Assembly (NCBI GenBank): GCA_032718475.1
Contig: JAUCBJ010004176.1
Span: 62,001 to 126,000 of the forward strand
Reading direction: 5' to 3'
From: Nemertoderma westbladi
Lineage: Eukaryota; Xenacoelomorpha; Nemertodermatida; Nemertodermatidae
DNA: 64,000 bases
Shown: positions 1 through 11,900 of the stretch, one piece after another
Layout: the number at the start of each line of letters is the position of its first letter
Position numbering within the stretch: the first letter of the stretch is position 1
Notes under the pieces: model-generated
What the model was told of the DNA's origin: nothing
Databases searched by the model: none
Seen by the model: the letters and a program-made list of their open reading frames with translations, nothing else
Made by a program: the position numbers and the translations under genes

Positions 1-390
1 GATACATAGTAATAACGTGACATTCTGGAAGACACTGACTAACGGACAAATGGCATGCATGTGTGCAGTAAGCAATGATTGTATGGAATTTGTGCGTTTA
101 TAGGTGAATGTTACTACTAAAGTGTGTTTACAGTAGCTAATCGCAATTGTAAAATAGCCCTAACTCTACCGAGATAACCTCAAGTGGATTCAAGCCTTTG
201 GGACGGACAGTGGTGGGACTTGTGCCGGTTATCGTTGTCGTGCTGTTGCTACATGTTGGCGTAAACACTGCGACAGCGGTACATCGGCGCTGAGAAACCC
301 ACTGTCCGGGGGCAAAAGCCTAGTAGGCAGCGACGCCCGCTTGCCTAAAATATTAACTTATATTGATATTAATAAACTCAGATAGCAGAT
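1..390. other. 5' edge, no feature recognised
   Basis: I see no open frame, RNA gene or clear repeat in these 390 bases. The last 30 bases lead into the reading frame that starts at 391. Confidence 0.5.
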
Positions 391-1839
391 ATGACGGAAT
401 TGATAGAAGATGACCTTGGTATTAGAGAGTGATATACTCTACCTTTACAAGCGTTTGTGGATAGCTTGATACGCGGTGAAGCCGATCCGACTATTACGGA
501 GGACGATGGTCGTTATATCGAACCGCCGATGTCCCAAGAGCAACTTACGCGTGAATTGGACTATTGAAAATTAACCGCTCGCTATACGCATCGTAATGGT
601 ACGTATATGGACTTCTTAACTACCGGCCATCCTATCGATTTACATGATACGGACGATGTAGACACCGAAAGGGAAATGGTTCTATTTAAATATCATACCC
701 AGCGGCGTCGTAACGATAAACCGAGAATAGATCACGAAAATTCTATTCGTAACAGACTGGGAAGACGAACCAATATGTCTAGAATCTGAGGAGATTCAGC
801 CTATCGCGCTCGGAACAGCGACAACGATTACATCCTAGAATGGTATCAAAGTCCACAGTGTCTCACTGCGTACGATTATCGCCATGCCAACTATGTTTCT
901 CGGCAACGTTGTCGGTTATGCGCATCGAGAGACCATGTTACGCCCATGGACACAAACGTCCGCTGTTCCTATTTCCACGAACAACCGGCGATGGAAATTT
1001 ATTGCGCGTATTGCAGATTTAATAATTTGCACATTTTTGCGGTTTGCCCTCAATTTATGACTCAATGTCACCATTGTCAACTAAAGGGACGCGCCAGTTT
1101 CGATTGCCCTTTTAGTAACGATTTGGAAAGCGTAGATGAAATGATCACACTACGTTACATCAGAGCTTGGGAAGCGAGCGCTGATTTACATTGTGATTCA
1201 CGCCATCGCTATTACCCTGGACGCGCTTACGAAGGAGTTTATGCGTTCCATCCTTATTTGTTTGCCTCCGTCGAGCAGAAATCACGCCTATCAAGTTATG
1301 AACTACTGAAGCGCGTTGGAGAATGTATTTCAACCAAATATGTACGCAAATTTCTCAGGAGCATTAATCCGAGTGACATCAATTCTTACAACTTAATAAA
1401 CTTTATCCGTCAAGATCCGGCCTATGGAGACTTATTTGTCAACTCACACCCCGAGTTACAGGAAGTATATCGACGGCCTTACGAGTACCGAGCCCGCGAA
1501 CGCGAGTTGGAAAGAACCATTAAACCAAGGAAGTTTCTAACTGCCTATGGTCCACCCACGGCCCTCGTTCAGACCACTCGTAAAGGACCCGTAAGAGCGG
1601 CTGTCTTGAAACGAGCTCTCAAAGCCGTTAGACCCCTCTCCCCCGACGTTGATGTCAATCAACTCGGCACTTCGACTGGCGGATACACCGACCATAATCC
1701 TATACCCTCTGATGCAATCATATTGCACCCTTCACCCAGGAGTTATAGCCCTCCTTGTAAAGTGGCTCGCCCCAAAGAGAAAAAGAGTCTGGCTAGCTTT
1801 AAAAAACTGCGTAAACGCCGTCCGCGCATGAAAGACTAA
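391..1839 (+). pseudogene. Broken cysteine-rich, basic-tailed protein gene, family not recognised
   Basis: One reading frame runs from an ATG at 391 to a TAA at 1837-1839 (483 codons). It is interrupted only by three in-frame TGA codons at 430-432, 565-567 and 787-789. The intact part from 946 is 297 codons. The N-terminal half is acidic. Between about 900 and 1115 there are three C-x2-C pairs plus further single Cys and His residues, which suggests a zinc-binding fold. The C-terminus is rich in Lys and Arg (for example KKLRKRRPRMK), as in a nucleic-acid-binding tail. No introns are apparent. I do not recognise the family. A domesticated or decayed mobile-element or virus-derived gene is possible, but nothing visible proves it. 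All three stops are TGA, which fits CGA-to-TGA decay at CpG sites as well as recoding. Confidence 0.5.
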
Positions 1840-3938
1840 CTGTTTAGAGTATTTTCGTATTTGAGAAACTGTGATTTTGTATATTTTATAGACTTAAATC
1901 CCATTTTCTGGGAGCGGTGTAAAAGCTTTTGTGGGATAACTGATACGTTTGCCTTTGCTGGCCAGTTCCCCCCAGTCGCTAGAATACTCTCAAAGGGATT
2001 TATAACTAAAATAGTGCAAGCTACCAGCTTATTGGCTGATGTGCTGTACGGAGATATCTGGGCTCAGTTTAATCGGCCAACTAGCTTAGAGAGGTTGCCT
2101 TAGCCTTGCTGTTCGTGTCAGCCAATAGAATTTGCGTAGGCGTTGATTTCGACCTATCCCAGCGCTACTGAACTGAATTTCCTATCTCACTGCTCATCCT
2201 CTGTGTTGAACGGGGCTTCGTGGAATAAGAGTTTTTGGTATACTCGTATAGTAGTAGTAGTCACATGTTTCTGTTGTTGTGTTCCCATTTTTCGCCATAA
2301 CACCGGCTTTTGGAACAACTCTAGTAAAACTGCTTAGATTATAGAAAGTATAACTGTTACCGGCGGTGTTACCTCACTTAATTTAACTGCACTAATCATA
2401 TTGTTTGTACTGCTATTTACCGTCAGTTATTAATTGTATCTATTTGTTGATGGAAATATTGCTCTTTGGAGAATACGGATAAATCACCCAAAATTCCCAA
2501 TTTTCTTGATACACTACAGGTTAGAGAGGCGGGCTATATATAACAATTGCGATTTATATCAATGTGGTGTGTATTGAATCTAATGTTATTTAGTAGACAC
2601 TACCTGAGTCAATTGCTGTTCTCTTTATGTGTGATCAAATATACTGACGGTCGGCAGAATAGTGTGCATGATTGTGAGTGTGATGTGACTGGTAACAAAG
2701 CATTTCCTAAAGAATGCGACTTATACTTTAATCATAAGCCTTATCGTTGCGTTTAGTATAAGTCCTAGCTCTGTTTAAATAGATAGAGCGCCACGTCCTA
2801 AAGGAACTGTTAATATTTCCCGAAAGTTAATAATATCTGTCAGAAATTACATATTAGCGATCAATCGAATAATACAGTAGGCTTACACTGCAACCTTACA
2901 CTGCAATAATAAAATCTAAGCATCCGAATTCAGCCTCCCGGGTGTAGATCCATCGGGTGAATGATCGCGCATGGGCTGGCTTCGGCTAATGTTTTGTTTA
3001 TTAGCATAAAATATTGTCGTATGCTAAAGGTGTGTTAATTAACTAAAAGACATATAAATTTTGGCAGGTTAAACTGCTAAAGGTCTTCAAAAGCGCGAAC
3101 ACATTACATTCATTATTGGTGTACTGTGCATTATTCATATATATATATTTGATTTGCCATGTACGAATATAAATAAATAAATAAATAAAGAGAATAACAA
3201 CCGACATTTGTAGGGCCTATTAAGTAGCATTGAACTCACTACAAACCACGATAATGTATGTCGCAAATTGTTATATGTAACCGGTCTCTCTAACCTTAGT
3301 GTATCAAGAAGATTGGGTTTTCGGATCGTTATCAATATTCTTCCCAATAATAATATGTAAACGAACGATACAATTAACAACACAGTAAATAGCAGTAAAT
3401 AATGCGGCGAAAAGCAGTTTACGTCAGGGTGCTTAATCAGATGCCGAGACCGAGACCGAGATAACAGTTTGATGATCTTATAATTAAAGACGCTCTAATG
3501 TCAGAAAACATTCCCCGGCCGGTGTTCTAGGCGTGGGGAAACGTCAGTACTGAATCCTGTAATTCTGCTGTACAGCTTTTACACAAAGAGGGAATCTCTG
3601 ATTGGTCGAATGTCAAAAAGCTCCACGTGGACACAGCTGATAGATGTCGTCATTTTGAGCTGAGCAGAACAAAGAACCAAGGCAAGGCTCCGGGCAAGCT
3701 ACACGTGTAAAGCTCAGCCGTTAGCTGTCGTCATAGTAACGACACTGTTTCAAGAGGATCTAGGGCGTTGCGTCATAGAATTGCTAATCATGTCCTCCAA
3801 AGTACACATACAGAAGAAATAACTTTTATGTCCCTTAAAAACACCGGTACAGCAATGACACGGCCTTTTATACCTGCTAAACCAACTACAGAGTACTTTA
3901 CGGGGAAAATAACCGGGCAATTCCGCAAAAGCTTTTAC
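1840..3938. other. Gene-free stretch, AT-rich
   Basis: No coding region that I can support. It holds short TA and AAAT runs near 3140-3190. The short open frames in the stretch have no recognisable motif. Confidence 0.4.
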
Positions 3939-4076
3939 ACACTAACAGTTAGCATTAGTACGGTGTAAGGATTAGTCGGGTAGCACTAACAGTTAGCATT
4001 AGTACGGTGTAAGGAGTAGTCGGGTAGCACTAACAGTTAGCATTAGTACAGTGTGGGGAGTAGTCGAGTAGCACTA
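3939..4076. repeat. Short tandem repeat, about three 44-bp units
   Basis: The unit beginning CACTAACAGTTAGCATTAG recurs at 3939, 3984 and 4028 with one to four changes per copy. No coding potential. Confidence 0.85.
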
Positions 4077-4560
4077 AGTGTAGCCTTGAGTGTGCCTTTT
4101 GCAATGTAATTAGCAGTACAATTAGCGGACCTGCTCATTCCCCCTAGTGGTCGACAGAGGAACTATATAAGTTTAGTATGTGTCTGTGTATAGAATTTCT
4201 AAACATTTGATAGATTACATGTATAGGCCTACCATGTTTGGTTCCATTTCATCAAGATTAAAAGATTGACTGACTTATTAATCTTGAAACATTTCCTACG
4301 ACGACGACGACAGACGGTCAACTATTCTTCACCTAGATTTCGTCGGCCGACCTACATAAATATTTTCAAATAGAATAATAATATAATTGATATAAAACCT
4401 AACGGAAGAGTCTTTCCCATTCATTTTCTTTAGCGAAATTTAGTTAAATATTCTGTCTGGATGGTTGATTTGTAAACGAGTTGGCATTTATGCCAACAAC
4501 AGTAATAAAATAATATTTTTTTTCAAGTGTTAGTTAAGGGGTTATTTAATTGAGTTATTT

Positions 4561-4795
4561 AAGTGTTATTTTTTCGCTCGAATATACCCCAAAATTGTGA
4601 GAAAAAGTTTCTCTTTTTTCCCTAGGGAAAAAAAGAAACGTATGGGATTGCTTTTATTTACCTTTTTCCCGGCGAAAAAAGTAAAATAAAATATTTTTTG
4701 TGGAATTTCTTAAATTTCATAACATGTGTTGACGTAGAAAAGTCATCGACGTAGAAAAGGTTTGGACGTAATTTGAGCAAAATCCATTCAAACAC
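4561..4795. repeat. Dispersed repeat, copy 1
   Basis: About 230 bases that recur in the same orientation at 47425-47645. Shared blocks include CTCGAATATAC, TTTTTCCCGGCGAAAAAAGT and CGTAATTTGAGCAAAATCC. Each copy has small palindromes around CCCTAGGG and CCCGGCG. Family unknown. Confidence 0.75.
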
Positions 4796-4957
4796 TCAAA
4801 AGTTATTGTAACTTTAGTGTCTGCGCGGTGTACTCCAAAACGGGGACTCAATAAATGCATTAGGCCTTACTACATACATTATTACTATACTGATATTCTA
4901 TAGGGACGGGGGGGGGGGGGGGGGGGGGCAGATTCACCCAGGACACCGGTGCAAAAA

Positions 4958-6030
4958 TTGGGACTGTCTGAAACCCGGACCGGTCCCGGTCTCGGCCCAC
5001 TGAACCTAAAACCCGGTCGGTCCAATTTATGCCCGGTCCATACGAAAATTCCTAAAACCCGGTCCGAATAATTCCTAAAACCCGGTCCATAAACTCGCGG
5101 TCCCAAAAATGAAATGACTAAAACCCGTCGGTCTTAAACTTAAAATGTCTAAAACCGGGTCCCAAAATCCAGGTGCAATTTGTTTTCTTTATTTTACCGT
5201 AGGTCTACAGTTTAGTTTATAGATATACATGTTAATTAAATTCGATCCTAGGCGTACTTATACAGTATCGCGGCTGGGAAATTAGAACCGGGATCTTCCG
5301 GCGAATTTAGATCCAAAGCACACATACAGTAGATCCTAGACGAACTTATGGCAAACTTAGATACCACGCGAACTTAGATCCTGCAGTAGGTGAACTTCTA
5401 GTAAATTTAGACGTTGGCGAACATAGATCCTGGATGAACTTAGCTTAGATCCTAAATCCATGGCGAACTAGACCTGCTGAAAGTCGATCTGGGAAGAAAT
5501 TTGATCATCGACAAACTTAGAGGCAGGAGAGCGAGAGAGTGGTTGAACTGATTAGCTCTACTGATGAGACGCCTTTTTCCATTTCTGAACAAAAATTATA
5601 TTAAACATTAATTATTCGGTAGCATAATATCTTCATAATACAGTATCTCTCCTTGCCTCCCGGACTGTGAACATACAGTAACATCACTTAAAATCTATTA
5701 TGTATTAGGCCCTATATTCTTTAGCAGATAGACCTAAGACCTAATTCTATATATTTTCATTCAAAATACAACATATTATAAGGTAACATTAATGCAATTA
5801 GTGAAAAGACCTACTACTGTATTTTATAGATTAGGTGTAGAAACAATAATAATAAAAGAAACAAGAAGAATATTTGTTTATTTTTTTGATCAACTTTGTG
5901 CCAAATACTTTTTACTAAAGTATTAGGAAATTTGAGGGATTCTATCACTTGATATATCACTTTCTGCTTTTTGAGACAGGCAGACAGGGGGGCATGACCT
6001 ACTACTGTTATAGTAGGTCATGGGGGGTGG

Positions 6031-6061
<31 letters not shown>

Positions 6062-7558
6062 GCTCAAGCAAATTCCATCTGGGTGAGTACAAAACAAAAA
6101 CCAAAAGACTCAAGACCTGTAAAGTCGCGTTACGTCCCAAAGAGCGTTAGGTCCCATTGCCATTTAAAGGAGCAGGTTAGTAAAGGAGCAGGTTAAGTAA
6201 AGGAGCGGGTTACAGAGGCGTGTTGGGGGAACCAAACAATAAACGAATGTTACCACGAATGTTAACACATGCTGACATGTGTTTGTATATTCCATCTCGA
6301 CGAATTAATATCTCGCCTCAAAGTTAAATTATCAATGAAGGGAAACTTATAATGACACCGTACAGTATTCAAACTAACCCACTAACTTAATCTGTAAAGC
6401 GCTGCATGTAGCTTTGCTTTGCTTGGGCGGGGGTCAAAAAGCTGCTACTGATATTAATAATGGAGATGACATTACAAACTTATGTAAATGGATACAATAT
6501 AATAATGCCAGCTTGATAGATAACTACAGTATAGGGGGCCCTACAAGGAAAATAAAGTTATCCTTGAAACGCCGGCATGAATAAGATGATGATTAATGTT
6601 TGCGCCTCTATTAATATTTTCGTTATGATTTAAATATTTGAGACCCTCAATATCTGCGCGCAGCAATGTTTATTTCCCTCACTGAATATATTTGTGCACT
6701 GCATTGCGGCGCACACACCCCCCCTTCCCTCCCTTTACAATGAATATATATCTATAGGAAATATGCATATTATACATAACATATTAAATCTAAGTTCATT
6801 TAACCATCTGAATGGTACACATCAAATGCTGCGTACTGCTGCGTTTACTCTACTGTATTGTACTGTACTGTTTTGAATGATTAGGGCTACCATATAAATA
6901 ATAGAGCATTAAACATCATAAAAAGGGTGAGTACGAAACAAAGACCAAAGACCCCATTAAGTAACCTGCATAATCTTGTAACATGCGTTAACTTTCGTTT
7001 ATTGTTTTCGTTGCACCCAACACGCCTCTGTAACCGGCTCCTTTACTAAACTGCAACTTTAAATGGCAATGGGACTTAACGCACTTTGGGACCTGTACAA
7101 AACAAAGAGGTAAAAGTCGCGTTAGGTCCCAAAGAGCGTTAGGTCCCATTGCCATTTAAAGGAGCAGGTTACAGTACAGTGGCGTTTTAGGGGAACCAAA
7201 ACAATAAACGAAAAGGTAACATATTTGTTTTGTACAGGTTTTTAGTTTTTAGTTTTTGGGCTTTGGTTTTTGTTTTGTACTCACCCTCGTAAAAACATTA
7301 TAACATAAAATATCATGAAAATGTAAGAAAAAATTGGACCGTGATTTTGGGACCGGGTTTTAGTCATTTTAACTTTAAGACCGAGACCGCGGGTTTTAGT
7401 CATTAAATTTTATGGACCGCGAGTTTATGGACCGGGTTTTAGGAATTATTAGGACCGGGTTTTAGGAATTTTCACGTGGACCTGGCAAAAATTGGACCGA
7501 CCGGGTTTTAGGTTCAGTGGACCGAGACCGGGACCGGGCCGGGTTTTAGACAGTCCCC
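4958..7558. mobile_element. TIR element of about 2.6 kb with arms of about 200 bp
   Basis: The left arm (4958-5172) and right arm (7335-7558) are imperfect reverse complements. Both begin with GGGACTGTCT and then carry many copies of a short AAACCCGGTCC-type motif. The interior has no transposase frame that I can recognise. It contains a degenerate run of AACTTAGATCC-like motifs (5290-5480), a 29-base G tract (6032-6060), a partial copy of the MITE family near 6082-6240, and a complete MITE (6924-7287). This looks like a non-autonomous DNA element that has collected other insertions. I could not define a target-site duplication. Confidence 0.6.
6924..7287. mobile_element. MITE of 364 bp inside the 2.6-kb TIR element
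   Basis: The ends are inverted copies of AGGGTGAGTACAAAACAAA. The interior is itself partly palindromic around AAATGGCAATGGGAC. Flanks CATAAAA (6917-6923) and CGTAAAA (7288-7294) look like a target-site duplication with one change. Fragments related to its interior (GGAGCAGGTTACAGTGG and ACCAAAACAATAAACGA) recur at 6160-6240, 17980-18075, 18865-18905, 30650-30715 and 51075-51135. Confidence 0.7.
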
Positions 7559-7664
7559 AAAAATTTCCAACTTCAGCCAGCCATACAGCCGGGCCGGACT
7601 AAAATAAACACCGGTGCTACAGCTACCGGTACTTTCAGTCTTTAGTTTGTAGTATATTACAGTT

Positions 7665-7886
7665 ATGGTTATGGACAGTGGTAGGCCTATGGAAATATGC
7701 AGCAGGAGGAGACCTCTAGTCAGGACCAGAAGGCAATCTGAGAAGGAAATATCAAGTAGGCCTACTTCGTCTGTACATAGGCCTACCAGTAAACCATCTC
7801 GTAAAGGTGGTGTTTCTGCAGTGCAGTCTGCCACAATTGATGATCAACATTTGAATCACATTAGCTCAGTTGTTGTTTGTGATGAG
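7665..7886 (+). CDS. Possible 5' coding exon, perhaps LATS N-terminus
   Basis: An open frame starts with ATG at 7665 and ends at codon boundary 7886, followed by a good donor (GAG|GTTAGT). It encodes 74 residues rich in Arg, Ser and Pro with no recognised domain. The exon at 8257 continues it in phase 0, and 8257-8356 in turn fits the phase of the first well-supported LATS exon. The link is inference: two splice sites and three agreeing phases, with no homology. It could instead be a chance frame or the start of another gene. Confidence 0.3.
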
Positions 7887-8256
7887 GTTAGTTAATTTGC
7901 AATTGCGTACCGGTAGCGTTGCGGTAGACCGGTACCTATCACTTCAGGGTTCAGCATTCAGCACTTTAACTTCAAACTTTACGTTAGTTCAGCACTTTTA
8001 CTGTTTTAGGCGAACTAACTAAAACTAGGCCTATGATAATGAACTACGTAATAAGTAGAAATTACGGGTACCGGTAGGCCTACCGGTATCACAGGGGGTC
8101 ACGGTCTTCAACTTCAACCCCCATGCCACCCCTACCCCAGTCCTCAGTCAGTCCAGTCAGTCCCCACCCCTTGTGCCTTGTTTTGATTTACTTGTTTATA
8201 ATAACTTTTAAAGTCAATTTTAATTAATTAACTCCGCTCCACCTATATTCTTTCAG

Positions 8257-8356
8257 GATTGCGCTTCTCGTGTCAATAATGTCGACTATGCAAATCTCTT
8301 TGTCGTTCCAGATTATTCTAATAGGGGGCCTACAGAAATTCCTTCAAACGGTAAAG
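8257..8356 (+). CDS. Possible second 5' coding exon
   Basis: A strong pyrimidine-rich acceptor (CTTTCAG at 8250-8256) precedes 100 open bases, which end at AAAG|GTACGT. The frame follows 7665-7886 in phase 0 and leaves one base over. That is what an acceptor at 20267/20268 in front of the LATS frame would need. A donor six bases earlier (CG|GTAAAG) is an alternative. No domain is recognised. Confidence 0.3.
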
Positions 8357-8679
8357 GTACGTGTACAAGTGAGGAATATTAGGTATTGCTGTATTGGTAA
8401 TGATGTATTGGTGGGAAATTTATAATGGGAATGGGGTGGTGCAATTAATTTATGTTCCATTAATATGCCCTATTCAAAATTAGTATTTAATGCTTTGTTT
8501 ACGATATTAGGTTTTGTATAGTCTAGTAGTCGGGTATCAGTATAATATTTGCATTTTTAATGCCATTCCTATTCCGTTTTGACCGTTATTCCGTTTTACC
8601 TTCGTAAGTCGGAATCAAATTAACTCGTTTGCATAGCCTAATTAAAATACATTTTCTCACCACCCCAAAATGTTAACAC

Positions 8680-8850
8680 CTGAACAATGAATTGCTGGTG
8701 GCTGGCCCTGGTCCAACCATGGAGAAGTGGTTAAAGGGGTCGTGGTTTCGATCCCTGTATGGGGATCAGGGTAGTTTCGTGACGTTTCGGATGCTTTAAA
8801 GGGATTAGCCAGAGCGCAAATAACATATATCTTAACGTCGCAAACTTTCA
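8680..8850 (+). mobile_element. tRNA-derived SINE-like fragment
   Basis: Contains GTGGTTTCGATCCC, which resembles an RNA polymerase III B box (T-arm), preceded by GGTTAAAGGGGTC. There is no complete cloverleaf, so I read it as a SINE relic. Confidence 0.35.
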
Positions 8851-8921
8851 ACCGGTGTTTTCATCATCCTTCGCAGCTTTGACAAGAAGTTCGGGAATTT
8901 TTATTTATGTTCATATTATGT

Positions 8922-11900
8922 TGATGTCTAATGTACATTGCAGTCCACGTTTAATGTACCAATACAGTCCGAGTCCATGTCTAATGTACACTACAGACCA
9001 CGTCTAATGTACACTACAGTCCATGTCTAATGTACTGTACACTGCAGTGCATGTCTAATGTACACTACAGTCCACGTCTAATGTACAAATACAGTCCATG
9101 TCTGTCTACTGTACACTAAAGTCCATGTCTAATGTACACTGCAGTCCATGTCTAATGTACACTACAGTCCATGTCTAATGTACACTACAGTCCATGTCTA
9201 ATGTACACTACAGTCCACGTCTAATGTACAAATACAGTCCATGTCTGTCTAATGTACACTACAGTCCATGTCTAATGTACACTACAGTCAATGTCTAATG
9301 TACACTACAGACCACGTCTAATGTTCACTGCAGTCCATGTCTAATGTACACTACAGTCCATGTCTAATGTACACTACAGTCCATGTCTAATGTACACTAC
9401 AGTCCATGTCTAATGTACTCTGCAGTCCATGTCTAATGTACACTGCAGTCCATGTCTAATGTACACTGCAGTCCATGTCTAATATACACTGCAGTCCATG
9501 TCTAATGTATACTGCAGTCCATGTCCAATGTACACTACAGACCACGTCTAATGTACACTACAGACCACGTCTAATGTACACTGCAGTCCATGTCTAATGT
9601 ACACTACAGTCCATGTCTAATGTACACTACAGTCCATGTCTAATGTACACTACAGTCCATGTCTAATGTACTCTACAGTCCATGTCTAATGTACACTACA
9701 GTCCATGTCTAATGTACACTACAGTCCACGTCTAATGTACCAATACAGTCCGAGTCCATGTCTAATGTACACTGCAGTCCATGTCCAATGTACACTACAG
9801 ACCACGTCTAATGTACACTACAGACCACGTCTAATGTACACTGCAGTCCATGTCTAATGTACACTACAGTCCATGTCTAATGTACACTACAGTCCATGTC
9901 TAATGTACACTGCAGTCCATGTCTAATGTACTCTACAGTCCATGTCTAATGTACACTACAGTCCATGTCTAATGTACACTACAGTCCACGTCTAATGTAC
10001 AAATACAGTCCATGTCTGTCTAATGTACACTACAGTCCATGTCTAATGTACACTACAGTCAATGTCTAATGTACACTACATTCCATGTCTAATGTACACT
10101 AAAGTCCATGTATAATGTACGTACACTGCAGTCCATGTCCAATGTACACTACAGACCACGTCTAATGTACACTACAGTCCACGTCTAATGTACACTACAG
10201 TCCACGTCTAATGTACAAATACAGTCCATGTCTGTCTAATGTACACTACAGTCCATGTCTAATGTACACTACAGACCACGTCTAATGTACACTACAGACC
10301 ACGTCTAATGTACACTGCAGTCCATGTCTAATGTACACTACAGTCCATGTCTAATGTACACTAAAGTCCATGTCTAATGTACTCTACAGTCCATGTCTAA
10401 TGTACACTACAGTCCATGTCTAATGTACACTACAGTCCACGTCTAATGTACAAATACAGTCCATGTCTGTCTAATGTACACTACAGTCCATGTCTAATGT
10501 ACACTACAGTCAATGTCTAATGTACACTACATTCCATGTCTAATGTACACTAAAGTCCATGTATAATGTACGTACACTGCAGTCCATGTCCAATGTACAC
10601 TACAGACCACGTCTAATGTACACTACAGTCCACGTCTAATGTACACTACAGTCCACGTCTAATGTACAAATACAGTCCATGTCTGTCTAATGTACACTAC
10701 AGTCCATGTCTAATGTACACTACAGACCACGTCTAATGTACACTACAGACCACGTCTAATGTACACTACAGTCCACGTCTAATGTACAAATACAGTCCAT
10801 GTCTGTCTAATGTACACTACAGTCCATGTCTAATGTACACTACAGTCAATGTCTAATGTACACTACAGTCCACGTCTAATGTACACTAAATTCCATATAT
10901 AATGAACACTGCAGTCCATGTCTAATGTACACTACAGTCCATGTCTAATGTACACTAAAGTCCATGTCTAATGTACACTGCAGTCCATGTCTAATGTACA
11001 CTACAGTCCACGTCTAATGTACACTAAAGTCTATGTCTAATGTACACTGCAGTCCATTTCTAATGTACACTACAGTACATGTCTAATGTACACAACAGTC
11101 CACGTCTAATGTACACTAAAGTCCATGTCTAATGTACACTGCAGGCCATGTCTAATGTACACTCCAGTCCATGTCTAATGTACATTACAGTCCATGTCTA
11201 ATGTACACTACAGTCCATGTCTAATGTACACTACAGTCCACGTCTAATGTACACTAAAGTCCATGTCTGTCTAATGTACACTACACTCCATGACTAATGT
11301 ACACTACATTCCATGTCTAATGTACACTACAGTCCATGTCTAATGTACACTACAGTCCACGTCTAATGTACACTAAAGTCCATGTCTGTCTAATGTACAC
11401 TACAGTCCATGCCTAATGTACACTACATTCCATGTCTAATGTACACTACAGTCCATGTCTAATGTACACTACATTCCATGTCTAATGTACACTAAAGTCC
11501 ATGTATAATGTACGTACACTGCAGTCCATGTCTAATGTACACTACAGTCCATGTCTAATGTACACTGCAGTCCATGTCTAATGTACACTGCAGTCCATGT
11601 CTAATGTACACTACAGTCCACGTCTAATGTACACTAAAGTCCATGTATAATGTACGTACACTGCAGTCCATGTCTAATGTACACTACAGTCCATGTCTAA
11701 TGTACACTGCAGTCCATGTCTAATGTACACTGCAGTCCATGTCTAATGTACACTACAGTCCATGTCTAATGTACACTACATTCCATGTCTAATGTACACT
11801 AAAGTCCATGTATAATGTACGTACACTGCAGTCCATGTCTAATGTACACTACAGTCCATGTCTAATGTACACTGCAGTCCATGTCTAATGTACACTGCAG

